Assembly (NCBI GenBank): GCA_002894685.1
Contig: NCRC01000002.1
Coordinates: 1-64,000 of the forward strand
Source of the DNA: Salinivenus lutea
Lineage (GTDB): Bacteria; Bacteroidota; Rhodothermia; Rhodothermales; Salinibacteraceae
DNA: 64,000 nucleotides
Direction: 5' to 3'
This document shows, one piece after another, positions 44,405 to 53,717 of this stretch. Position 1 is the first letter of the stretch. Each line of letters starts with the position of its first letter. Under the pieces are notes generated by a model. That model did no database searches, had not been told where the DNA came from, and saw only the letters and a list, made by a program, of their open reading frames with translations. The position numbers and the translations under genes were made by a program.

Positions 44405-44737
44405 TCACTCGTCGAGGATCTCTCGGATGTGTTCTCGAAGGTCCGGAAGATCGTACTGGACGACCTCCCAGACAATGTCAAGATCGACGTTGAGGTAATC
44501 GTGGGCGATGCGATTGTGCACCCCGATGATGGCGTGCCACGGAACGGTGTCGTATTGATTCCGGAACTCGTCTGGAAGCTGACGGCTGGCCTCTCCGATA
44601 ATTTCAGGCTGCCGAATGACCGCGTCCTGGACCATCGGCTCCGCATTGAAGGTCGCACGATCGGTATCGCCGACGTAGTCGTCGATCCGATCAACGGCAT
44701 CCAATGTGTGACGGAGATACACCTCATTCGTCTTCAT
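44405..44737 (-). CDS. hepT: HepT-like toxin (HEPN, DUF86)
   Basis: 110 residues from an ATG at 44737. The HEPN signature region is IIGVHNRIAHDYLNVD, with the R-x-x-H arrangement of HepT RNases, and VDLDIVWEVVQYDLPDL follows. The start overlaps the end of the mntA gene by 14 bases, the normal mntA-hepT order. Family knowledge: the antitoxin MntA AMPylates a Tyr next to the RxxxxH motif (RIAHDY here) to silence the toxin. Confidence 0.85.
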   Translation of the reverse strand: MKTNEVYLRHTLDAVDRIDDYVGDTDRATFNAEPMVQDAVIRQPEIIGEASRQLPDEFRNQYDTVPWHAIIGVHNRIAHDYLNVDLDIVWEVVQYDLPDLREHIREILDE

Positions 44738-45032
44738 AGATCACCCTCCGGTCCGATTCAATGAAGGGGCGGACGTGCGGGCTGAGCACCCGCTCCGTTA
44801 CGATCTCGACTGGGCGGCCGAGCCGTTGCCCTACTTCTTCTTCAAGCTCAAACCAGCGCAGTCCAAGACGGGGGTGTTCCCCTTCCGGTCGGAGAGTGAC
44901 GAGGATGTCCACGTCGCTGTCAGGGGTATCGTCCCCTCGCGCCACCGACCCATACAGCTCAATCCGGGAGGCGTACGGGCGCAGAAGCATCACGATGTCG
45001 TCTCGCATCGTGTCGTCAACAGTAGAGGGCAT
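44724..45032 (-). CDS. mntA: MntA-like nucleotidyltransferase antitoxin
   Basis: 102 residues from an ATG at 45032 (MPSTVDDTMRDD). The minimal nucleotidyltransferase signature IELYGSVARGDDTPDSDVDI has the Gly-Ser and paired Asp residues that bind metal. GLRWFELEEEVGQRLGRPVE follows as the usual helix. It overlaps hepT by 14 bases. It acts as the antidote by adding AMP to HepT. The pair sits inside the drmMI-drmD interval, transcribed in the same direction. Confidence 0.85.
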   Translation of the reverse strand: MPSTVDDTMRDDIVMLLRPYASRIELYGSVARGDDTPDSDVDILVTLRPEGEHPRLGLRWFELEEEVGQRLGRPVEIVTERVLSPHVRPFIESDRRVIYEDE

Positions 45033-45075
45033 TGGTCCGGAGGATTGATTGGAGTATTGCCGCTCACGTCGCCGT

Positions 45076-45480
45076 TTATTCGTCCGCAACGTCTTCCATG
45101 AGCACCGCCGTATCTGGGAAGGCGTCGGCCAGGTCTTGATCTCCGGTGACCAGGCGACAGCCGATTTCCTGGGCCGGGGCCCCGTACTCACAGTCATACG
45201 TGGGGTGGTCGGCCTCGTCGGCAAGCCGCAGAACATCGGCGCTCGACACGTCGTGAGTGGCGTCGCCCATGTCGGCCTCGACCGTCTCCGCGATCTGCTG
45301 CGCATCGGTCAGTAAAAGTCCCCGATGCGCGACGTGCAATGAAAGTACGTTACGGAATTCCGAGCGCCCCAGACGCGGAGCGTGCGAGGCGGGGTCCCGC
45401 TCCCGAACCGATCGGGCCGTCACCGGCCGATCGGCCTGCAGCCAAAAGTAGCTGATCACATCGGTATCGACGACAATCAC
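45076..45480 (-). CDS. vapC: VapC-type PIN-domain toxin
   Basis: 134 residues from an ATG at 45480. The PIN start MIVVDTDVISYFWL carries the first Asp residues. The conserved Glu is in LGRSEFRNVL. The later acidic site is YDCEYGAPAQEIGCRLVTGD, ending VTGDQDL. It is predicted to cleave RNA, usually tRNA or rRNA. Its ATG overlaps the antitoxin stop by four bases. It is intact, unlike the VapC at 34720-35078. Confidence 0.85.
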   Translation of the reverse strand: MIVVDTDVISYFWLQADRPVTARSVRERDPASHAPRLGRSEFRNVLSLHVAHRGLLLTDAQQIAETVEADMGDATHDVSSADVLRLADEADHPTYDCEYGAPAQEIGCRLVTGDQDLADAFPDTAVLMEDVADE

Positions 45481-45716
45481 GTAAGGCCCTCCCGCTTTTT
45501 CTCCTCGAGGAGGGTCGAGTCGAAGGTCTTCCCGATGCGATCATTGAGCGCTTCCGCTTTGGCAATGGCGTCCTCGGCGCTCATGCGCGACGGCATCAAG
45601 GCCCGTTCCAAGATGCGGATGGCCTCACTGTTCATGCTGCGACGGTGGCGCTCGGCGCGCTCCTTCAGGCGCTCGTGGAGCGCATCCGGTACGCGCTTGA
45701 GGGGCAGGTTGGGCAT
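45477..45716 (-). CDS. FitA/VapB-type ribbon-helix-helix antitoxin
   Basis: 79 residues from an ATG at 45716. The Arc/FitA-like start NLPLKRVPDALHERLKERAE, then HRRSMNSEAIRILERAL, forms the ribbon-helix-helix that binds the operator. The C-terminal third is charged and would wrap the toxin. It precedes vapC with a four-base overlap. The pair lies between drmD and mntA-hepT, all in one direction. Confidence 0.85.
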   Translation of the reverse strand: MPNLPLKRVPDALHERLKERAERHRRSMNSEAIRILERALMPSRMSAEDAIAKAEALNDRIGKTFDSTLLEEKKREGLT

Positions 45717-45801
45717 TGGATCCGCAGGTTTCGATCTGGTCTTAGACGTACAAGGGCCGTCTCCCTTCGTTTCTGCTTCACATTTTAGGCCATCTGAATG
45801 G

Positions 45802-48651
45802 CTACTGGGGACGGCCCGTGAGGACAGCGATCACCTGGAGGTAGGCCTCCTCTTCAATCGTCATCGTGTCCTCGGCCCACTCGAAGAAGTCGTCGAAGAT
45901 GCGCTCGATCTCCCGGCGCTCTTTCTGCTTCTCGGGCTCGACGATGGAGGCCGGGCGGTCGCTGTCCGCGTACTTGCGTTCGAGGTGCCGTTCGTGCTCT
46001 TCTTGCAGTGCCTCCAGTTCCTGGAGGCGGGCGTTGAGCTTCGCGTTGAGTTCGTCGTTTTTCTCGTCGCGCCGCGCCTCCATCCACTCCCGGGCCGTGT
46101 CCACCGCCGGCGGAATGAGGGCTTCGAGCGCCTCCACGTCGAGGTCGGGCGCCGGGTTTGAGAGCCGCTCGTCGGCCAGGCCGGTCTCGTCTAGAACGGT
46201 CTCGAACGGCACCACCTTCGGCTCCAGGTCCTTCCAGAAGCGAACGCCGACCCACTCGTTGACGACCGACTGGCCCCGCCGGTTGGGCACGTTGCCCGAG
46301 CAGAGCACAATTGTCTCCGCCTCCCCGAGCGTCGGGAGCGTGAGCACGGGCGCCTCGTTCCGGTGGAAGTTGGCCACCACCTTGTCGTCGGCCCACTGGG
46401 AAAGCGGGTGCAGGCGCCAGAGGTACTGGACCTGCGGCCACGCGTGCTCCTTCGTCCGGGCGTCGACGATCGATTCCTGCACCTCGTCCGGGTCGGCGGA
46501 AAGGAAGAAGACATCGTCTTCGGGCCAGGCCTCGTCGGGCAGGCGCCGGAAGCGCTCCTTGACCTCCTCGTTGCCGGTCAGGCGCACCGTCTCGTCCTCC
46601 GGGTAGAGATCGAAGTCCAGCCCGGCGTCCTTGTGCTCGTTGAGGTGGCGGAGCGCGGCGCCCACGTAGTCGTACTCGCTGTCGTAGAGCGAGAGCGGGT
46701 CGGCCACATCCGCCCCCGGCTCCGGCGCCCCGTCCTCGTCGCCCCCGAGGAGGATGCCCATCACGTCGGTATCGTCCTCGTCCAGGTCCTCGTCGAAGGC
46801 CTCCGGCGACTGCCCGCGCTCGATCGCGTCGGCGGTGATCTGCTCTTCCGCCTCCACGTCGTAGACGCCCATGAGCGAGGCGGGGTCGTCGATGTTGGCC
46901 TCCGCCTGCTGCTCCTTGTTGATCAGCACCTGGAGGATCCGCAGGTCGCCGTGGATCGCCTCGTTTTTCGGGGTGGTCACCATGTAGCGGATCTGCGGCG
47001 CTTCGGTCTGGCCGTACCGGTCGATGCGCCCGTTCCGCTGTTGAAAGAGCATCAGCGACCACGGGATGTCGAAGTGGATGAGCCGGTGGCAGAGGTAGTG
47101 CAGGTTGATGCCCTCCGCGGCGATGTCGGACGCCAGAAGCAGGCGCACGTCCGCGTCGTCCTTCCCAAAGGCCTCCACCACCGCCTGCTGTTCGACGTCC
47201 GAAAGGCCGCCGTGGAGCTTCTGAATCGCTCCCTCCGGCAGATCCAGTGCCCCCCGAAGGTTCTGTTCGAGGAAGCGGAGCGTTTCGAGGCGCTCGCTGA
47301 AGAGGACGAGCCGGTCCTGCGGGTCGGTCCCGTCCCAATCGAGTCCCTCGGGCCCCTGGAGGAGCGAAAGAAGACGCTGATACTTGCTGAACTGATCCGG
47401 CCCGATGGCCCGCAGCTTCTCGGCCAGCGTCCGGAGCTGCCGCAGGTCGTGCCGGTACGCCGGGTCGCCGGTCGCCTCCAGCCGCTCGATGCGGTTCTCG
47501 ACGGTCTCCCGGCAGGCGGCCGGGCTCGAAAACATCGCCTTCTCCAGCGTCGTGCGGAAGAGCATGTCGCCGCTCCCCTCCTCGTCGATGGCCGTAAAGT
47601 CGAGGCTCGTGAGCGCGTCGTACACGTCCTCCTCTTGTTCAGTGGAGTCGGCCGCACAGATGCCGAGGTCCCGGTCCCGAAACGCGCTGTCGACCTGGTG
47701 CCGGATGTCGTTCTTGAAGCGGCGCACAAAGAGGCCGTCGATGTCCGCCCGCGAGTAGTCCAACGGGTTGGCGATCGCCGTCGGGTCGAGCATGTTCATG
47801 AGGCTCGCGAAGCTCTCCGGACTCCCGTCGTGCGGGGTGGCCGAGAGCATAATCATCGTGTCGCACCGGCTGGAGAGCTGATCGACGAGGCGGTGCCGCT
47901 GGGATTCGTTGGCGCCGCGCTTGGCGGCGTTCTGGGCCTCATCCACCACGACCATGTCCCAGTACGCATCCTCGATGTAGGTGCGGTACTCGGCCCCGCG
48001 CTTCAGGGTGTCGATCGAGATGATGGTCTTGTCGTAGTAGTAGAACGGGTTCTGATTGGCCGGAATGCGCTGCCGGATGCGCTGGATGCCGCGGGAGTCG
48101 AGCCGCACGAGCGGGATCGTAAAGCGGCTCCACCACTCCTTCTGGAGCTGGGTCATCATGCTCTTGAGGGCCACGACGAGGACGCGCTTCCCCCGCCCCC
48201 GCTCCATCAGCTCGCTCATCAGAATGCCCGCCTCCATCGTTTTGCCGAGGCCGGTGGCGTCGGCGATCAGGATGCGTTGGCGGGGCTGCTCCAGCGCCTG
48301 CAGGGCCGGCGTCCACTGGTACGACATCTGGTCAATCGCGGCCCGGTGGCCAACGTGCAGCTTTTCGTCGGTCGGGGCTCGCTTCCGGAGCATGCTTTCC
48401 ATGTAGAGCCGCGACTGGCGAAAGCCGGGGGAGGCGTCCTTCTGCAGTTCCGTCTCGGCCGGGTCGATCACTTCGAGGGTGTCCTCCTCCAGTTCGCGGA
48501 GAAACCGCGCCTCCTGGTCCTCTACGAGTTCGGAGAGACCGACGACGTCGAGCACTTGGCCGCCGTCGGACGTGCGATCGGTGCGCTTCACGAGCCACTC
48601 GGCGTCGCGGATGCGGACGCGGGCGCCGGGGGCGATGGTGTCTGGGGCCAT
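45802..48651 (-). CDS. drmD: DISARM SNF2-like helicase DrmD
   Basis: 949 residues from an ATG at 48651. SNF2-family motifs: ILIADATGLGKTMEAGIL (Walker A, about 131-138), VVVDEAQNAAKRG (DEAQ at 237-240), MLSATPHDGSPESF (motif III), and in the second lobe LLLASDIAAEGINLHYLCHR and QQRNGRIDRYGQ. The N-terminal GARVRIRDAEWLVKRTDRT is typical of DrmD/HepA-like proteins. The C-terminal third is coiled and acidic (LNARLQELEALQEEHERHLE). Class 1 DISARM pairs DrmD with DrmMI, and here both are present in the right direction. DrmA, DrmB and DrmC are not adjacent; the DUF1998 helicase 30 kb away may correspond to DrmA/B. Confidence 0.8.
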   Translation of the reverse strand: MAPDTIAPGARVRIRDAEWLVKRTDRTSDGGQVLDVVGLSELVEDQEARFLRELEEDTLEVIDPAETELQKDASPGFRQSRLYMESMLRKRAPTDEKLHVGHRAAIDQMSYQWTPALQALEQPRQRILIADATGLGKTMEAGILMSELMERGRGKRVLVVALKSMMTQLQKEWWSRFTIPLVRLDSRGIQRIRQRIPANQNPFYYYDKTIISIDTLKRGAEYRTYIEDAYWDMVVVDEAQNAAKRGANESQRHRLVDQLSSRCDTMIMLSATPHDGSPESFASLMNMLDPTAIANPLDYSRADIDGLFVRRFKNDIRHQVDSAFRDRDLGICAADSTEQEEDVYDALTSLDFTAIDEEGSGDMLFRTTLEKAMFSSPAACRETVENRIERLEATGDPAYRHDLRQLRTLAEKLRAIGPDQFSKYQRLLSLLQGPEGLDWDGTDPQDRLVLFSERLETLRFLEQNLRGALDLPEGAIQKLHGGLSDVEQQAVVEAFGKDDADVRLLLASDIAAEGINLHYLCHRLIHFDIPWSLMLFQQRNGRIDRYGQTEAPQIRYMVTTPKNEAIHGDLRILQVLINKEQQAEANIDDPASLMGVYDVEAEEQITADAIERGQSPEAFDEDLDEDDTDVMGILLGGDEDGAPEPGADVADPLSLYDSEYDYVGAALRHLNEHKDAGLDFDLYPEDETVRLTGNEEVKERFRRLPDEAWPEDDVFFLSADPDEVQESIVDARTKEHAWPQVQYLWRLHPLSQWADDKVVANFHRNEAPVLTLPTLGEAETIVLCSGNVPNRRGQSVVNEWVGVRFWKDLEPKVVPFETVLDETGLADERLSNPAPDLDVEALEALIPPAVDTAREWMEARRDEKNDELNAKLNARLQELEALQEEHERHLERKYADSDRPASIVEPEKQKERREIERIFDDFFEWAEDTMTIEEEAYLQVIAVLTGRPQ

Positions 48652-48833
48652 GGAGGCGAAGAGGCGGATGGGAAGAACTGCAGCAGAGAGGCACCCCCAA
48701 GAAAGGACCCTCCGCCCCCTATTACAAAATTCCGACTGCGCAGGATGCCAGACGAGCGCGCCTCGTTCCTCCGCCTACGTCCGCGAGGCCTCTGGGGGGG
48801 GCGGCCCTGAATACGATGACGGCTCATCGGGAG

Positions 48834-51800
48834 CTACGCAGTGGACGGCAGGCGGGCATAGAGCCGTTCCAGATCGTCCTCCGAGAGGAGCCCCTTCGCC
48901 CGCTCGTCGGTCAGGTCGGCAAGAACCCGCTGCCACATCTCTTCCGCGGAGAGGGGCTCTTTTTCGGTGAGGTAGCCCTGATCCAGGAGGTACGCCTCCA
49001 GATCGTCGGCCTTGTTGGACCGGAAGCCGCTCACTCGCTCATCATCCCGCTCTCGGACAATCCGAAGCAGGGCCTCGGCGTCTCCCTCGAGCTCGCTCGC
49101 AATCTCGGCCACGCCCTCGATATAGGTGTCGGTCACCGCGTCGGTCTGCTCAAGGGCCGGGCGGTCCACCGGACGCCCGCGCCCGACCTGCCAGGCCTCT
49201 TTCCAGGCCGCCACGGCGCGGGCCCGGGCCTGGATGCGCCGAAATCCCTGCGCGTCGAAGGACGTCGCGGCGACCCCGGCGATCTGGTGGCGAGTCTCGA
49301 GCTGTCCCCACGTCCGGGTCCCGCTGTCGATAAGATCGAGAAGGGGGCCGGGCGACTCGGTCAGGTACCAGAGATGCAGCCGCCCCACCGGCTGACGGGG
49401 CGACCAGCGCGGGACGTCCAGCGTCGCCCGAAGCTCCTCGTGCGTCGTTGCGTCCGGATCCGGGAGCGTCTCCGGCCCCCGGCGAGCCGGCACCACGGCC
49501 TGCTCCCCGCCCCTCTCCACAAGGTCGCGGGCGTTGAGCTCCTCAAGTGAGAGGATGGTGTGGCTCGGACCGTCCGTGCCCTCAAGCCGCGCGTTCCACT
49601 TCTGGACCTCGTCGGCCTGAGCGGTCAGGTAAAACACCTGCCGCCCCTCCTCACAGATGGTCTTCACGGCGTCGATGATGGCGCGGGCCCGGTCCGCGTC
49701 GCTGTTGGCGAGGGTTTCGTCGAGCACCAGGGGGGCCCGGCAGGCCTGCTCCTGCGTTTCAAGAAATGCAATACGGACCGACAGCACGAGCTGAACCTTT
49801 GTCCCGCTGGAGAGCTCATCAAGCGCGAACGACTGCTCATAGTCGCGGTCGACGGCCCGGAACGACGCGGTCTCCTGGTCGAGCGTCAGTTTATAGCGGT
49901 AGTCCGTAATCTCGCCAAACAGCTCCCGGGCCCGGTGGAAGACCGGGGGAAGGCCCTGGTCCCTAGTCTCTGTTCGGAGGAAATCAGAGAGCACCTTGCC
50001 GACGGCTTTTTCGTAGTCCCGGGCTCGCTCGTCTGCCAGCTCGTCCCGACGCTCGCGGTACTTCGCCTGGCGCTCCTCCAGTGTCCCTCCCTCCCGGGCA
50101 CGCTCAATCTCGTGCTCGATGCTGGTGATCCGTTCCGTATACTCGTCTATCGTTTCGGCAACCTCCTCGGCTGCATCGAGCCGTCGTTGGAGCTCCTCCG
50201 TCGTCGCCGTCTCCATGGTGTCCTCGTACGCGTCCCTGCGGCGGAGCTGCCGACGCTCGGCCTTCAACGTGGCCTCCGCGTCCCTCACCCGTTCGACGGC
50301 CTCCTGGTAGTCCTCGTATTGGCCGACCCGGTCGCGGAGGGCCGCCTCCTCGCCCTCCTCCAGGTTCAGGCGATTGTAGAGGGCCTGAATCTCATCTTGG
50401 GTCTCCTCCCGGTCCGTAGCGGCCCTCTCTTTCTGGTCCCGGGCGCGGTCAAGATCCCGGGTCGCCTCCCGGAACTCATTCCTGGCCGTCTCGAGCGTGC
50501 TCACGGCGGCCTCTGCCTCGCTGGCGTCGTCGATCGGGCCGAGATCGTATTCCTCCAGCGCGTCGTTGAGGCGTTCGCGACAGGCCTCCGCCTCGTCCTT
50601 CGCCGTGCTCAGCGCCGCCGTTTTGGCCTCCACCTCGTCGTATGCGGCTTGCCAGCGCGAGAGTCGCTCGAAGAGCACCGGGAGCGAAAGAGACCCGGTG
50701 TCCGGGTCCACCCCCAACGCCTCGGCCAGTCGCCGGCGCTCCTCTTCCAGTTTCTTCTCTCTTGACTCAAGGCCCTGGTACTCCGACTGCAGTCGGGCCC
50801 AGGCGTCCTGTTTCTCGGCGACCACGTGCGTCTTCCGGAGCCGGTCGAGCAGAGCGTCTGCGTGCGCCTCGACGGCGGGCCGCGACCAGTGGGCCGGTTC
50901 ATCGAGTCCCAGCCGCTCGTACTCTCTTTCGTGGAGGGCCCGCGGGTCGTCGCCGTCCCCGTCGGCCCGCGTGCGTCGCCACCCTTCCGCCGCGGCAATC
51001 AGCACGCCCAGGGCCGCGAGGGCCACGCCCACGCCCGTGGCGCCCCCGGGGCCCAGCAGTCCCAGGAGCGCGCCCCCGCCGGCCACGAGAAGGCCGCCGA
51101 CGAGGATGATCCAGTGCGGCCAGGTCGGGCCGGACGGGGACGTTGCGTCCGGAACCTGGAGCCAGCGATGGAGATGCTTCAGGCCGTCGCGCATCGTGTC
51201 GATGGCGGTGTCGGGCCCCTCCTCCCGAAAGAGCTCTTTGGCCGTCTCGAACGCCTCCCGCCGCCCCTGAATCTCCTCGACGGCTTTGACGTGGGCCTCG
51301 ATTGTCTCCAGCTCGGGACGGTCGATGTCGGCCGCGGCCCGCTTGTCTACGCCTGCGGGCAGCCGCTCCCAGGCGTTCTGCTCATTCGTTTCCGCCTCCG
51401 CCACCTCCGATCGGTGCTCGCGGACCGTTCGCTCCTGCTCCCGGATGGTTGAACGGACCCCTCGAAGTTCTTCGACGCGTCCCTCCGGCAGGCCGTCCTC
51501 CGGAATTCGGCTCTGCCCAATCGTCTCCCGGGCCGCCTCCATCTGCGCCTCCGCCTCCTGGAGTTTGGTCTCGGCCTCGCTCACCGCCTCCCGCAGCGAC
51601 TCGAGCTGCTCCTCTTCGGTGCCCTGGACCGCGTCGATCTCGTCGGGGAACTGGTCGAGCGCCGCCTCCGCCTCGTCGCGCGCCTGGCGGGCGGTGGCCA
51701 CGGCCATGGCCTGCTCGAGCGCCGACGCTCGCTGCGCGGCACGTTCGGCCTCCGCCTTCTTTTTGCGGAGCTCATCGAGTGTTTGCTCGCGGCGGCGGAG

Positions 51801-52379
51801 GGCTTCTTGATTTCCCTTCGTCTCCTCCCTCTTCGCACGCAGCTCCTCCACCGCGGTGGTGATCTGCGCCCTCCGGCGGTTCGGCACCTCAAACCCCAGC
51901 GCGTCGGCGGCGCCCTCCACGTCAATGCCGCCCTGCGCCTCCCGCAAAATGTGCTGCGCAAACGTCGCCTCCCCCTCCTCGCGTCCCAGCAGATCGTGCA
52001 GGTAAAGGTGGTAGCGCGGCCCATGAGAGGCGGGCGGCAGGGTCGGGCGGCTCGCCGGACGCTGGTCTCTGGTGTAGACGCACCCTGTCCCCTCCAGCCC
52101 CACCCGCCAGGTCGACCCGTCGAGAAGAAATCGGCCCTCCACGATGGGGAGCTGTCCATCGACGTGCTCCGGCCACAGCAGCCCGCGAATCGCGTGGGCG
52201 AGGGTCGTTTTCCCGGCCGCATTGGACCCGTGGATGACATTCACTCCCTCACAGAGCTCCACCTCCAGTCCGTGCTCGATTCCGTTGAACCGGCGGACGC
52301 GAAGCTGCTCAAACCGGAGGACCTCCGAGGACGGTGTGGCGTCGGACGGCTCGTCTGAAGAGGACATGGGTGCAGACAA
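48834..52379 (-). CDS. YhaN/SbcC-like SMC-type ATPase with membrane hairpin
   Basis: 1,181 residues. Walker A is GSNAAGKT at 51-58 after RVRRFNGIEHGLEVEL. Long coiled coils flank a hydrophobic segment (HWIILVGGLLVAGGGALLGL, then VGVALAALGVLIAA), a two-helix membrane hairpin in the place of a zinc hook, as in YhaN-type proteins. The head closes with FALDELSSGTKVQLVLSVRI (signature) and PLVLDETLANSDADRA (Walker B). Unusually, about 260 residues follow the ATPase head (from EELNARDLVER to the end), with no family I recognise. It ends 182 bases before drmD and follows the nuclease gene by 42 bases. Its likely role is DNA-end or structure sensing with the YhaO-like partner. Confidence 0.8.
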   Translation of the reverse strand: MSAPMSSSDEPSDATPSSEVLRFEQLRVRRFNGIEHGLEVELCEGVNVIHGSNAAGKTTLAHAIRGLLWPEHVDGQLPIVEGRFLLDGSTWRVGLEGTGCVYTRDQRPASRPTLPPASHGPRYHLYLHDLLGREEGEATFAQHILREAQGGIDVEGAADALGFEVPNRRRAQITTAVEELRAKREETKGNQEALRRREQTLDELRKKKAEAERAAQRASALEQAMAVATARQARDEAEAALDQFPDEIDAVQGTEEEQLESLREAVSEAETKLQEAEAQMEAARETIGQSRIPEDGLPEGRVEELRGVRSTIREQERTVREHRSEVAEAETNEQNAWERLPAGVDKRAAADIDRPELETIEAHVKAVEEIQGRREAFETAKELFREEGPDTAIDTMRDGLKHLHRWLQVPDATSPSGPTWPHWIILVGGLLVAGGGALLGLLGPGGATGVGVALAALGVLIAAAEGWRRTRADGDGDDPRALHEREYERLGLDEPAHWSRPAVEAHADALLDRLRKTHVVAEKQDAWARLQSEYQGLESREKKLEEERRRLAEALGVDPDTGSLSLPVLFERLSRWQAAYDEVEAKTAALSTAKDEAEACRERLNDALEEYDLGPIDDASEAEAAVSTLETARNEFREATRDLDRARDQKERAATDREETQDEIQALYNRLNLEEGEEAALRDRVGQYEDYQEAVERVRDAEATLKAERRQLRRRDAYEDTMETATTEELQRRLDAAEEVAETIDEYTERITSIEHEIERAREGGTLEERQAKYRERRDELADERARDYEKAVGKVLSDFLRTETRDQGLPPVFHRARELFGEITDYRYKLTLDQETASFRAVDRDYEQSFALDELSSGTKVQLVLSVRIAFLETQEQACRAPLVLDETLANSDADRARAIIDAVKTICEEGRQVFYLTAQADEVQKWNARLEGTDGPSHTILSLEELNARDLVERGGEQAVVPARRGPETLPDPDATTHEELRATLDVPRWSPRQPVGRLHLWYLTESPGPLLDLIDSGTRTWGQLETRHQIAGVAATSFDAQGFRRIQARARAVAAWKEAWQVGRGRPVDRPALEQTDAVTDTYIEGVAEIASELEGDAEALLRIVRERDDERVSGFRSNKADDLEAYLLDQGYLTEKEPLSAEEMWQRVLADLTDERAKGLLSEDDLERLYARLPSTA

Positions 52380-52421
52380 TGGCTCGACGAATCAGGATGC
52401 AGATGTGTCGGACCTCCAGCC

Positions 52422-53717
52422 TCAGTCGCGCCCCGCAAGGAGCTCGTCCAGCAAGAGCAGGCCCTGTTGGTAGAGCATGGACCGAAGGTCTTCCCGGCCG
52501 GGGGGGTCCCGCGTCTCCGAGTCGCGCCGCAGGGGCTCGTATCGGCTCGATTCATGGACCTGCCGTGTGGCCTTGGAGGCTTCGCGGAGAACGCGCCGGG
52601 CCCGCTCGTCTGCTGCGTCCCCGCGCTCCAACGTCAGAAGCAGCTCTGCGAGCACGCCGGGCGGGTCGTCGGTGCGGGCCAACTCGTCAAGGTCGTGGTC
52701 CGGGCGGGTCTCGAGCCTGAACCTCTCGATGGTTGCGGCGACCTCATCCACCTCCCGGCGGACCGTCCCCACCATTTCACGGAGCGTCTCTTCGATTTCC
52801 CGGTGCAGGTGCGTGCGCCCTTCAAACCGGAGCCGATGTGCAACGTGACGCAGGTCGGGATACTGCTCGCCCATCTCCGCCGCCCCGTCCCGCAGCGTGT
52901 TGAGGACCGTTTCCTCCACGTCGTCCCTCGTCTCGCAGTCGGAGACGTCCACCGCCGTCTCCTGGTACCGAAGCGTGGCGAGTGGAATCTGCTCGGCCGT
53001 CACGTCCTGGTCGGCGACCTCCACCAGCCATGCGCCATGCGGGCCCGGTTCGCCCGGGTCGAGGGGCTGAAGCGAGCCCGGGTACAGCTGCAGCTGTCCC
53101 GCTTCTCGGTGATCAGTGGGCGCATGGATGTGGCCCAGGAGCCAGGCATCGATCGGCGCCCGGGCGAGCGCCTCTCGTCGAATCGGTGCGTATTGCCCCT
53201 CGCCCGCCCCCACCTCTCCGTGAAGGAGGCCGAGCGTCGGCGGGTCCGCCGCGCCTACGTCCAGGTCGTCGAGCGGGGACGAGAGCACGGTGGCCTGCGG
53301 AAAGGACCACCCGACGAATCGGACGGGGCGGCCTCCCCCTCGGGGGTCGACCTGGACGTGCTCCCAGTGGCCGCCCGGCCCGAGCAGGTGAAACCCCTCG
53401 GCGTCGAGGGCTCGGGCGAGGCGGGGAAACGCGCTGTGATCGTGGTTGCCGGCCACCGCCACGATCTCGATCCCATCGTCGAGGAGACGCTGGACGCCAC
53501 GCTCGAGGGGACCGAATGCTTCGTACATCTGGTTCTCGGAGTCGACGATGTCCCCGGTCAGCGCGACCACGTCCACCGCCCGGTTGATCGCCGTCTCCAC
53601 AAAGCGCTCCCAGACGTGGGACACGGAGAGCTCGTCGTCCTCAACCGGCACGCGGGAGGGCCGGCGGCCGAGATGCACATCCCCCGTGCATAGGATCTGA
53701 CAGAAGTCAGCTGACAT
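52422..53717 (-). CDS. YhaO/SbcD/Mre11-like metallophosphoesterase nuclease
   Basis: 431 residues from an ATG at 53717. Calcineurin-type metal motifs are all present: GDVHLG (12-17), TGDIVDSEN (54-62), AGNHDHS (89-95), LLHGEVGAG, and LLGHIHAPTDH. The C-terminal 200 residues are helical and acidic, presumably for binding the ATPase partner. SbcD/Mre11-type proteins are Mn-dependent exo/endonucleases that work with SbcC/Rad50-type ATPases. The ATPase gene follows by 42 bases. It is the first gene of the drmD-containing block. A dedicated defence role is inferred from location only. Confidence 0.82.
   Translation of the reverse strand: MSADFCQILCTGDVHLGRRPSRVPVEDDELSVSHVWERFVETAINRAVDVVALTGDIVDSENQMYEAFGPLERGVQRLLDDGIEIVAVAGNHDHSAFPRLARALDAEGFHLLGPGGHWEHVQVDPRGGGRPVRFVGWSFPQATVLSSPLDDLDVGAADPPTLGLLHGEVGAGEGQYAPIRREALARAPIDAWLLGHIHAPTDHREAGQLQLYPGSLQPLDPGEPGPHGAWLVEVADQDVTAEQIPLATLRYQETAVDVSDCETRDDVEETVLNTLRDGAAEMGEQYPDLRHVAHRLRFEGRTHLHREIEETLREMVGTVRREVDEVAATIERFRLETRPDHDLDELARTDDPPGVLAELLLTLERGDAADERARRVLREASKATRQVHESSRYEPLRRDSETRDPPGREDLRSMLYQQGLLLLDELLAGRD

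Noticed and set aside
46363-48810. A plus-strand open frame of 815 codons opposite drmD
   Set aside because: It mirrors the helicase gene, whose motifs are unambiguous; no independent evidence.
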